64,000 bases of DNA. It comes from an uncultured Elusimicrobiales bacterium. GTDB lineage: Bacteria; Elusimicrobiota; Elusimicrobia; Elusimicrobiales; Elusimicrobiaceae. Below, piece by piece: positions 23,621 to 31,275 of the stretch. Position 1 is the stretch's first letter; every line of letters starts with the position of its first letter. A program made the translations under genes and the position numbers. The notes under the pieces were generated by a model. It searched no databases and was not told the DNA's origin. It saw only the letters and a program-made list of their open reading frames with translations. The stretch is taken from assembly GCA_944324115.1 (NCBI GenBank), contig CALUVB010000003.1:1-64000 (forward strand), written 5' to 3'.

Positions 23621-24406
23621 ATGGAAGATTTTTTGCAGGAAAAACCTAAGAAAAATAAAGCATCGGCTGTTGTTTTCCGCGGATACCGCCGTCTGTTTGC
23701 GTTGGTGTTTGCCGTGGCGGTGTTGTTGCAGTGCGTTAGCTTCTTGCAAATGCAGCTCAGCCGCTATCATCATGCGTTGGTCTCGGATTTTAAAGTGGTT
23801 CTGGCCGTTACACAGCCGACGGATAATCCAGCTTTGGCGGAACTGGGGGAAAGTTTAAGCAACAAAGAAGATGTTCTTGCGGTTAAACTTTTTTCACCAC
23901 AAGACGCAATGACTGCGCTGAAAGCCAAAAATGAACGTTTGACGCAAGCCTTGGTGGCGTTGGGATATGAACAGATGCCGGCTTATTTTGAGTTGACTCT
24001 TTCTGACCGGGCCCTCAATAATATCCGCCCATTTGCCCAAAATTTGGAAGCGGAATATCCACAATTGTCCTTAAAATATTCCCCGGAGCAAGCGCGGCTG
24101 GCTTTTTATAGCGGGCTTTGTTTGCGTGTGTTAAATCTGGCCATCGTGTTTGCGTTCGTGTTGTTTTTTATATTTATGTTTATGGTGGAGGCTTATCCCG
24201 TGCGCGGCAAAGCACGCGTGGCGGGGGGAGTGTGGTCGGCGTTGTTGGCGGGCGTGTTGTCTTTAGTCTTTTTTATGTTGCTGACGTATCCGACGGGATT
24301 TTTGATGCCCGCCCTGCAGCATTTTACGTCTATAGAAAGACAGATAGTAATTTGGGTGTTTTGCGGCCTGTTTGGGTGGACTTTGGGTAAATGGCAGAAA
24401 TTTTAA
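23621..24406 (+). CDS. ftsX: FtsX-like cell division permease subunit
   Basis: A 261-residue protein with four membrane helices in the FtsX layout: one after a short basic N-terminus (about residues 24-44), an extracytoplasmic domain of about 120 residues, and three near the C-terminus. Sequence identity to FtsX is weak but topology and the following envC gene support it. FtsEX transmits ATP hydrolysis to EnvC to switch on septal amidases. The ATPase gene ftsE, normally just upstream, is missing here and the phosphatase gene occupies its place. The 3' end runs into the leader region of envC. Confidence 0.75.
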   Translation: MEDFLQEKPKKNKASAVVFRGYRRLFALVFAVAVLLQCVSFLQMQLSRYHHALVSDFKVVLAVTQPTDNPALAELGESLSNKEDVLAVKLFSPQDAMTALKAKNERLTQALVALGYEQMPAYFELTLSDRALNNIRPFAQNLEAEYPQLSLKYSPEQARLAFYSGLCLRVLNLAIVFAFVLFFIFMFMVEAYPVRGKARVAGGVWSALLAGVLSLVFFMLLTYPTGFLMPALQHFTSIERQIVIWVFCGLFGWTLGKWQKF

Positions 24407-24420
24407 GGTGTCGGCATTAC

Positions 24421-25620
24421 ATGAAGAAAATAATGTTTATCGGGAGTTTGTGCTTGTGCCTCATTCCGGCGGTATATGCGGCCGGAAGTGAAGCCGAACA
24501 AAAAAGAGAATTAGAACGGCTGAAAAAGCAAGCTGCCCAAAAACAAGAAGAATTAAAAAAATATCGTGCTCAAGAAGCCGCTATTTCTAAGGAAATTTCC
24601 GCCTTAGAGAGCCGCAAAGCGGCTGCGTTGCGCCAGAAAAACAAATTACAGTCTGACATTAATTATGTAGAACAGACTATTTTATCTACGGAAGATAAAC
24701 GTACTGCCTTAGAGCGCAGTATGCCGATGTGGCGCGGGGTGGTGGCCGATGAATTGGTTCAGTTTTATTTGACGCCGCGTTGCGCCTGGTGCCCTGGGGA
24801 AAATTCCCCTCAGGAGGAATTGTTCTTGGAGCGTGTGCTGACTCATAAGGCGGAGTTTGCCGTTGCCTTGCAGGAAGAAAACAAAGCGGCTAAACAAAAA
24901 ATATACGATTTTGAAAAACGAAATAGAAAATTGTTGGCCCAAAGCTCTCAAATTGAAAAGACGCAGAAAGTAATCACGACAAACTTTTTGAAAAAACAGC
25001 AAGATTTGAAATTGACCAAGAAAAAAACGGCCCAAATCAGAGATGAAATCAATGAATTAAATAAATCCGCCCGTGCCTTAGATGATTTGTTGGCCAAGTT
25101 TGAGCGCCAACGTAAAGCGGCCGCCGCTAAACAACAGGCACAAGCAGACGCTGCCGCCAAAAAAGCGGGTACTACCGCCAAAAAACAGTCTTCTATTGCT
25201 AAGATTGACGTGCCGCGCAACTCGCTTCCGTGGCCGGTGCAGGGACAAGTAATCAGTAAATTTGGAAAAGAATACCGCCGGGATTTGAATACCTGGATTT
25301 TCCGTGACGGCATTAAAATATCGGCCAAAGCCGGAGAAGATGTGCACAGCGTGGCGGCCGGAGATGTAATTTATGCGGGACCTTTCCGCTCCTATGGAAA
25401 TGTGGTAATTGTGGACCATGGGAAGGGATTCTTCAGTATTTATGGATTTTTAAGCCGTATTACGGCTGTAGTGGGGGAAAAATTGACTGCTGGCGGCGTG
25501 TTGGGGGCGGCCGGGTTGGATACACAGCAAAGTTCCGGCACCGGGCGTTATGCCGTTTATTTTGAAACGCGCCAAGGTACCACGGCGGTGGATCCGATGG
25601 ATTGGCTGCGGCCGCGGTAG
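24421..25620 (+). CDS. envC: EnvC-like murein hydrolase activator
   Basis: A 399-residue exported protein: signal peptide (to about residue 20), a long coiled coil rich in Lys, Glu and Gln (residues 25-245), an Ala/Lys linker, and a C-terminal LytM/M23 domain from about P-W-P-V-Q-G. The M23 zinc ligands are absent: the usual H-x-G-x-D segment reads R-D-G-I-K-I and the H-x-H segment reads Y-A-V-Y-F-E. That is the pattern of EnvC and NlpD, which activate amidases and do not cut peptidoglycan themselves. The ATG at 24421 is chosen over 24391 because it follows an AAGGTG site and gives a clean signal peptide. Confidence 0.88.
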   Translation: MKKIMFIGSLCLCLIPAVYAAGSEAEQKRELERLKKQAAQKQEELKKYRAQEAAISKEISALESRKAAALRQKNKLQSDINYVEQTILSTEDKRTALERSMPMWRGVVADELVQFYLTPRCAWCPGENSPQEELFLERVLTHKAEFAVALQEENKAAKQKIYDFEKRNRKLLAQSSQIEKTQKVITTNFLKKQQDLKLTKKKTAQIRDEINELNKSARALDDLLAKFERQRKAAAAKQQAQADAAAKKAGTTAKKQSSIAKIDVPRNSLPWPVQGQVISKFGKEYRRDLNTWIFRDGIKISAKAGEDVHSVAAGDVIYAGPFRSYGNVVIVDHGKGFFSIYGFLSRITAVVGEKLTAGGVLGAAGLDTQQSSGTGRYAVYFETRQGTTAVDPMDWLRPR

Positions 25621-25649
25621 TCTGTAAAAGATTTGAGTCGGAGGAAAAG

Positions 25650-27038
25650 ATGAAAAGAAAGAAATCAACCAAAATCGCCGCTTGGGCGGCTGTTATTTTC
25701 TTTATAGGTACGTTATTTCCATACGCATACAGTGCGGTAGACGGCGGACTGAAACAGCTGCGCACGTTTGTTAATGTGGTGGAGTATGTGAAAGAAAATT
25801 ATGTAGAGCCTACCGATACTGATACGCTGATTACCGGCGCGATACGCGGGGTGGTGGGGGAACTTGACGATTTTTCCCAGTATTTGGAGCCCAAAGATTA
25901 TCAGACGCTTAAAAATGATACGCGGGGCGATTTCGGCGGCTTAGGGATTCGTTTGTCCAAGGTAGATGGTTTTATTACTGTCATGAGCCCTATGCCCAAT
26001 ACGCCGGCTTTTAAAGCGGGAGTTATGCCGGGAGATCGTATTTTGTTTGTAGACGACCGCGATGTTACTTCCATGGATTTAGATGAAGCGGTGGAGCTGA
26101 TGCGCGGACCGGTAGGCACTAAAGTAAAAATTACCATGAGCCGCAAAAATGAAAAGAGCGGAGAATACGAAACTTTGCCCGACTATAATTTTAAACGCCA
26201 AAAAATCGTGCCGGACGTGGTGTATTACCGCATGTTGGATAAAGATACGGGATATATTTATTTGGTGGATTTCTCCGGCCATAGCACCGAAGAAATGGAG
26301 AAAGCTCTTGCGGCATTGAGTCAACAGGGCATGAAATCGTTAGTGCTGGATTTGCGTTTTAACCCCGGCGGTTTGCTGACCGGCGCGGTGGAAGTGGCGG
26401 AATTATTTATGGGAGAGCGTCAGCTGATTGTCTATACTCAAGGGCGCAAGCCGGAGTTTTATCAAGAATTTAGGACCGGCTCCCGGGCTGATTACCCGGA
26501 CTTGCCTTTAGTGGTGCTGATAAACCAAGGTTCTGCCAGCGCCAGCGAAATTGTATCCGGCGCTCTGCAGGACAATGACCGGGCGGTTATTGTGGGGCAG
26601 CGCAGCTTCGGCAAAGCCAGTGTGCAGCAAGTGCTTCCGCTAAACGATGGGGCGGGATTACGTCTGACAGTGGCTAAATATTATACCCCAAAAGGTCGTT
26701 TGATTCAGCGGGATTACCGCGATAAAAGCAAAGCCGAGGAAGGCGGCATTTTCCCAGATGTGGAAGTGAAAATGAAGCCAGAAGATGAAGTGAAGATATT
26801 TATGCAATATAATGATATGGTGTATACACCGGGCAAAGAAATGCCTAAATTTGAGTTTAAAGAGAAAGACCCCGTGCTGGATAAAGCAGTGGAAATTCTG
26901 AAAGAAGGCCCGGAAAAAATAATTGCCCAAAAAGCGCAAATGGCAAAAGCGGAACAGGAAAAGGCAGAACAGCAAGCCGGCGCGCAAGCGCAGAATGCCG
27001 CCCAGTCTGCCCCGGCCGCTGCTTCTAATAAAAAATAA
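25650..27038 (+). CDS. ctpA: Carboxy-terminal processing protease (S41)
   Basis: A 462-residue protein with an N-terminal signal anchor, a PDZ domain (F-G-G-L-G-I-R-L-S through about residue 180), and an S41 peptidase domain with the catalytic Ser in N-Q-G-S-A-S-A-S-E-I and the Lys in R-S-F-G-K-A-S-V-Q. It trims periplasmic proteins from the C-terminus. The last 50 residues are Ala/Gln-rich. A GGAGG site precedes this ATG; upstream in-frame codons would overlap envC. Order ftsX-envC-ctpA is common in diderms. Confidence 0.92.
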   Translation: MKRKKSTKIAAWAAVIFFIGTLFPYAYSAVDGGLKQLRTFVNVVEYVKENYVEPTDTDTLITGAIRGVVGELDDFSQYLEPKDYQTLKNDTRGDFGGLGIRLSKVDGFITVMSPMPNTPAFKAGVMPGDRILFVDDRDVTSMDLDEAVELMRGPVGTKVKITMSRKNEKSGEYETLPDYNFKRQKIVPDVVYYRMLDKDTGYIYLVDFSGHSTEEMEKALAALSQQGMKSLVLDLRFNPGGLLTGAVEVAELFMGERQLIVYTQGRKPEFYQEFRTGSRADYPDLPLVVLINQGSASASEIVSGALQDNDRAVIVGQRSFGKASVQQVLPLNDGAGLRLTVAKYYTPKGRLIQRDYRDKSKAEEGGIFPDVEVKMKPEDEVKIFMQYNDMVYTPGKEMPKFEFKEKDPVLDKAVEILKEGPEKIIAQKAQMAKAEQEKAEQQAGAQAQNAAQSAPAAASNKK

Positions 27039-27049
27039 CAGCGTGTTTT

Positions 27050-28072
27050 ATGAAGAAAAATTTTACTATTTTAGGGATAGAAAGCACTTGCGACGAAACA
27101 TCGGCCGCTTTATTGGTTGATGGGAAAAAATTAGTCAGCAATGTCATTTATTCGCAAATAGAAGAACATAAAAAATATCATGGGGTCGTGCCGGAATTGG
27201 CCAGCCGCGCCCATGCGGCCAAAATAGCCACCGTGATAGATGAGGCATTGGGCGGAAGGGATATAGATTGTGTCGCTTTTGCCCGCGGACCCGGGTTGCC
27301 GGGCGGGCTGATGGTAGGGCGGGTGGCGGCGCAAACCCTTGCAAATTTCAAAAAAGTGCCTATACTAGGGGTGAATCACCTAGAAGGGCATCTGTTTGCC
27401 TGTGAATTTGAAGACGGAGAAGTGAAAAATCCATTAACATTTCCGCTGGTGGCATTGGTGGTGTCGGGGGGACACACGGAGCTTTGGCGGGTAAAAAATT
27501 ATGGAGAATATAAAGTGTTAGGCCGCACGCGTGACGATGCCGCCGGAGAAGCATTTGATAAAGTGGCCAAATTGCTGGGGCTTGCTTATCCCGGCGGGCC
27601 GCAAGTATCAGCCCAAGCGCTCCAAGGGCGGCGCGATGCGGTGGATTTTCCGCGTCCTTTATTGCCGGGAACGTGGGATTTTTCGTTTAGTGGAATTAAG
27701 ACGGCAGTGAGTTATTATTTGCGGGATCATCAGACGGTCAGTGTGCCGGATATATGCGCTTCTTTTGAACAGGCCGTGTGTGAAACGCTAGTCAAGAAAA
27801 CGATGCTTGCCGCAGAAAAATATAAGGTAAGACAAGTGGCCGTGGGCGGCGGTGTAGCGGCGAACAGTTTGTTGCGTGAACTGATGACGGAGGAAGGCCG
27901 CAAGCGCGGTATAGAAGTGCGTTTTGTGCCGCGGAAGATGTCTTCTGATAATGCCGCCATGATTGCGCTGGCCGCTTACAAACAGCTGCAGCATGCCGGG
28001 CCGGCGGCTTGGCAAAAAAAGTGGAATATCAATATTAATCCGAATTTGCGGGTGAAAAACTGGGGGAAATAG
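27050..28072 (+). CDS. tsaD: tRNA t6A biosynthesis catalytic subunit TsaD
   Basis: A 340-residue Kae1/TsaD family protein. Seen: G-I-E-S-T-C-D-E-T-S-A at the N-terminus, the metal-binding H-L-E-G-H near residue 110, V-S-G-G-H-T-E, the F-S-F-S-G-I-K-T segment and V-G-G-G-V-A-A-N-S. It transfers the threonylcarbamoyl group to tRNA A37 with TsaB and TsaE, whose genes lie 18 kb upstream. It ends directly against the next gene. Confidence 0.95.
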   Translation: MKKNFTILGIESTCDETSAALLVDGKKLVSNVIYSQIEEHKKYHGVVPELASRAHAAKIATVIDEALGGRDIDCVAFARGPGLPGGLMVGRVAAQTLANFKKVPILGVNHLEGHLFACEFEDGEVKNPLTFPLVALVVSGGHTELWRVKNYGEYKVLGRTRDDAAGEAFDKVAKLLGLAYPGGPQVSAQALQGRRDAVDFPRPLLPGTWDFSFSGIKTAVSYYLRDHQTVSVPDICASFEQAVCETLVKKTMLAAEKYKVRQVAVGGGVAANSLLRELMTEEGRKRGIEVRFVPRKMSSDNAAMIALAAYKQLQHAGPAAWQKKWNININPNLRVKNWGK

Positions 28073-29278
28073 ATGATTTTATGGGTCATGCCGGACTCCG
28101 GTGCGCGTACGAAAGAAGATTACCGGCAGCTGGTGCAACGGTTTAAAGAAGAGAATCCGAAAGCAGACGTAACCGTATATGTGTTTACGCGCAATATTTT
28201 GTGGAAAAAAATCTTTACGCTCAAAAATCCGGCCGCCGGAGAAATTGTGCCGGATTTGATCCAGATTCCGCATTACTGGACTGCACTTTTGACCCGGGCC
28301 GGTGTGGCGGAAAATTTGTCCAAAATGGATCCGGGGCTGTCCCTTTCTTCCGCGCTTTATCCGCTGCGGCCACATTGTTATAAACCAGGAACAAAAGATA
28401 TTTATTCTTATCCGTGGTGGTTTGATATGAGCGCCTTGCATTTGCGCGCAGACCACTTAAAGGCGGTTACCTCAGACCCGGAAAAAGAACTGGCCCAATG
28501 GGAAGGTTTGCTAGACGTGTGTGCCCGGCTTAAAGCGCATTTCAGAGAGGTAGACGGATATTTCCCTATGCAAAACAGCGACTGGCGCGGTTCCCTTTCC
28601 ACCCGCAGCGCCTTTATGGAGATATGGGGCCGCGGCGCGGCGATGTTTACGCCGGATTTGCGCGGCACGCTGATAGGTACTGCGCAGTTTAAAGAAGGGG
28701 TAAAAGATTATATTACTTTAGCGTTGAAAGAATATATGCCTATTTTGCGCGAACGCGGCAGCTTGGGTACAATGCTTTCCGGCAAAGCCAGTATGCTGAT
28801 TTCCCGCAAACAAGGGGTGGCCAGCTTTGAGGGGAAAATGGGGGTGCGCGTCAAAACATTGCCTGTGCCGCGTACCGGGGCGCAGCCGCAGGCCTATTTG
28901 TCTGGTATGAATTTGATGATAAACACTGCGGGCTCGGACAAAGAAACTGCCTTGCGTTTTATCAAATGGTGTGCCCGTACGGATAATCAAATGCAATATG
29001 CCGCCACAATGGAAGTGTTCCCGGCGTTTGAAGAAAGTTTTGAGCAGCTTATTTTTTCATCTTCCCAGCGTTTGCGCACTTATTCGGGCATTTTGGCCTC
29101 GGCGCGTACGCTGCCTAATATGACTATTACCGGTACTGTGGTGGAAATCTTAAATAAAATCCTGGCTGTGAGTGCCACGCAGATTGTAGAAGGGCGTTTT
29201 ACGCAAGCCAGCTTGGATATTGAACTGGATAAGGCGGCCAAAGAAGTGCAGTATTTGCTGTCGCTTTATGAGGGGTAA
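28073..29278 (+). CDS. Solute-binding-protein fold without signal peptide
   Basis: A 401-residue protein resembling ABC sugar-binding proteins (family 1 type): an early strand I-L-W-V-M-P-D-S-G, a lobe with D-L-I-Q-I-P-H-Y-W, aromatic-rich ligand-cleft segments (Y-S-Y-P-W-W-F-D), and a late helix pattern E-T-A-L-R-F-I-K-W typical of these proteins. It has no signal peptide, and none can be added: the codon immediately before the ATG is the in-frame tsaD stop. So the protein should be cytosolic, where a transport role is impossible. It is followed 2 nt later by a GAF-GAF-GGDEF gene, suggesting a ligand-sensing role. No ABC permease is nearby. Confidence 0.75.
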   Translation: MILWVMPDSGARTKEDYRQLVQRFKEENPKADVTVYVFTRNILWKKIFTLKNPAAGEIVPDLIQIPHYWTALLTRAGVAENLSKMDPGLSLSSALYPLRPHCYKPGTKDIYSYPWWFDMSALHLRADHLKAVTSDPEKELAQWEGLLDVCARLKAHFREVDGYFPMQNSDWRGSLSTRSAFMEIWGRGAAMFTPDLRGTLIGTAQFKEGVKDYITLALKEYMPILRERGSLGTMLSGKASMLISRKQGVASFEGKMGVRVKTLPVPRTGAQPQAYLSGMNLMINTAGSDKETALRFIKWCARTDNQMQYAATMEVFPAFEESFEQLIFSSSQRLRTYSGILASARTLPNMTITGTVVEILNKILAVSATQIVEGRFTQASLDIELDKAAKEVQYLLSLYEG

Positions 29279-29280
29279 TT

Positions 29281-30780
29281 ATGTTTGACAGAGAAGCGTT
29301 TACTCTTTTTAAATTTGGCAAAAAATTAAACCAGTCTTTCCAAAACCGCCGCGAATTGCTGGATTGTGCGTTGCCGGCCCTGCGGGATTTGTTTAAGCTG
29401 GACCGGGTGTATTTTTTTGACTGGCAGCAGGAACGGGCATTGCTTTCGCTGAAGATGATGTGCAAAAAAGAATATTGCATGGATATGCAGGAAGATATAT
29501 CCGTGCTTAATGAGCCCGAATTTTTGAAGAAGCTGCTGCAAGACGGAATTGCCGATTCTACGGATTTAAATTATCCGGCCGTATATGTACTGCTCAAATG
29601 GAAACGCCCCGCCATGACATTAGAAGGGGAAGACGTTCATACGGTGATTAAAGAAAGTGTGGGCGTGCTGCGTTTGGAGCGCTTCCGCAAGAACCGTGTG
29701 TTTCATGACGCGGAAAAGCGAATGATTAAATCGGTGGCGGAGGAAATTTCACATAATTTAACTAATACGGAAATTGACCAAGCCAAAAATCAGCGCCTTA
29801 ATATTGCTACGGCTCTTAATGATTTGGCCACTATTTTTGCATCTTCTTTGCGCTTGTCAGACGGATTGGAATTGATTTTGCAAGGCGTGCAGAAATATTT
29901 TCGCTTTGACCGGGTGCGTTTGTATCAAACCACTTATGACGGCGGAAGAATAAAAACCATTTTGGGGGTGGATATTTCCGGGGAAGTAACCCGGCAGAAC
30001 GGAGACGATCTGCCGGAAGATGAACGTACCCTTCTGCGGGATATTTTTGATTCGGGCGCCACTTACCGCACCATACACAATGTAGTCTATATTCCGCTGA
30101 AAGTGCAACGCAACAAGGTGGGATTTTTGACCTTTGACAATTTGCTTTCGCGCCGGCGTATTAATTATTTGGATTTCGTTTCTTTGAAACAGTTTTCCAC
30201 TCAAATTGCTCTGGCTATAGATAATGCCGCCTTGTTTGAAAGAGTGCAGGAATTGTCTAATTATGATGAGTTGACTAAGCTGCCGGTGCGGCGTTTCTTC
30301 AATGAGAAATTTTCCGACGAGATTTATCGTTCCAAACGTTTTGACTTGGTGATGTCGGTAATTTTGTTGGATATTGATTTGTTTAAGCAAATAAACGATA
30401 CCTACGGCCACCAAATAGGAGATTGGGCTTTGAAAGAAGTCAGCCGGGTGATTCGCACCAGCTTGCGCCAGACGGATTTTCCATGCCGTTATGGCGGAGA
30501 CGAAATGGTAATTATGCTGCCGCGTACAAACGGAGAAGAAGCTAAAATTATCGCCAAACGTCTTAAAGACCGTATTGGCGCTATTGCCATACCGGACCGT
30601 TACACCGATGGGGAACGCGTCACGCTGAGCATCAGCCAGGGAATTTCCGTTTTTCCGCAAGACGGCCAAACGGCGGCGGAACTTTTTGAAAAAGCCGATA
30701 AAGCGCTTTATTGGGTTAAAGACGGGCGCCGCGGTACATTTGCGGTGTACCGGGAAGTGGCGGACCAATTGCCTCAGTGA
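29281..30780 (+). CDS. Double-GAF diguanylate cyclase
   Basis: A 499-residue soluble protein: GAF-like domain 1 (about residues 15-160), GAF-like domain 2 (about 170-315) and a GGDEF domain (about 330-495). The active loop is G405-G-D-E-M409, with Met in the last position rather than the usual Phe. The inhibitory I-site R396-Q-T-D399 is intact, five residues before the loop, so product feedback is likely. Other core features (D-I-D-L-F-K-Q-I-N-D-T-Y-G-H) are normal, so cyclic di-GMP synthesis is expected. It is coupled to the solute-binding-like gene. It lies just upstream of the surface-protein and Tad pilus loci. Confidence 0.88.
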   Translation: MFDREAFTLFKFGKKLNQSFQNRRELLDCALPALRDLFKLDRVYFFDWQQERALLSLKMMCKKEYCMDMQEDISVLNEPEFLKKLLQDGIADSTDLNYPAVYVLLKWKRPAMTLEGEDVHTVIKESVGVLRLERFRKNRVFHDAEKRMIKSVAEEISHNLTNTEIDQAKNQRLNIATALNDLATIFASSLRLSDGLELILQGVQKYFRFDRVRLYQTTYDGGRIKTILGVDISGEVTRQNGDDLPEDERTLLRDIFDSGATYRTIHNVVYIPLKVQRNKVGFLTFDNLLSRRRINYLDFVSLKQFSTQIALAIDNAALFERVQELSNYDELTKLPVRRFFNEKFSDEIYRSKRFDLVMSVILLDIDLFKQINDTYGHQIGDWALKEVSRVIRTSLRQTDFPCRYGGDEMVIMLPRTNGEEAKIIAKRLKDRIGAIAIPDRYTDGERVTLSISQGISVFPQDGQTAAELFEKADKALYWVKDGRRGTFAVYREVADQLPQ

Positions 30781-30802
30781 TGAGCTGTTTTAATTTCTTG
30801 TA

Positions 30803-30833
30803 AATACCAGCTGTTAACAGCCGGTATTTTTAT
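30803..30833 (+). terminator. Intrinsic terminator ending the long housekeeping run
   Basis: The stem AATACC-A-GCTG/CAGC-C-GGTATT (one A-C mismatch, TTAA loop) is followed by a T tract. Confidence 0.8.
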
Positions 30834-31138
30834 GTGTAATTGCCGGCCGAGAGCAGGGCCGGGGGCGCTTGGGCTGGCGCTGCGAAGCATTTATATGCTA
30901 TAAGAGTTGAAAGAGCCGCTGCGGAAGCGGGGAAAAAATGAGTTGTTTGTTGTCGGTCTGAATGGAAAAATACAACCGATTAGAAATGTTAATTAAAAAT
31001 ACAAAACATGCGGCAGGTCGGTCGGAGTAAATATTTTCTCCGTCGGGAATGAGAAAGAGTCTCCGCTTTTTTTCTGTTTCAGATACAGACTGCACGGAGG
31101 AAAAAGCCGTGCCGGATAGACAAAATAGTATAAAACAG
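30834..31138 (+). other. Gene-free spacer upstream of the giant surface-protein gene
   Basis: About 300 nt between a terminator and the next promoter. It contains scattered short inverted repeats and purine-rich tracts, including GGTCGGTCGG near 31016-31025. I see no credible ORF or known RNA. Confidence 0.4.
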
Positions 31139-31167
31139 TTGACAAGCGAGCCAAAAGTTGCAAGAAT
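31139..31167 (+). promoter_or_regulatory. Promoter of the giant surface-protein gene
   Basis: A consensus -35 TTGACA (31139-31144) with a 17-nt spacer precedes AAGAAT (31162-31167, 4 of 6 matches). It predicts a leader of about 100 nt. Confidence 0.5.
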
Positions 31168-31181
31168 TTAAGAGTAAGTTT

Positions 31182-31229
31182 CCGTCGCGCGCTTTTTATA
31201 TTAAATATAAAAGGCCGGCGGTTTTTATT
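31182..31229 (+). terminator. Leader hairpin with T tract (possible attenuator)
   Basis: A hairpin with an 11-bp AT-rich upper stem (31191-31201/31205-31215, TAA loop) is closed at its base by CCG (31182-31184)/CGG (31219-31221) and followed by TTTTTATT. It lies between the predicted promoter and the ATG at 31276, so it could act as a conditional terminator for the 1660-codon gene. Confidence 0.45.
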
Positions 31230-31275
31230 CATGGAAAGATTTTTTAGTTTAAACAACGGGATACGATAAAAACAT

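Noticed and set aside
25602-25649. Longer N-terminus for CtpA
   Set aside because: It overlaps the end of envC, and the ATG at 25650 has a strong GGAGG site and gives a normal signal anchor.
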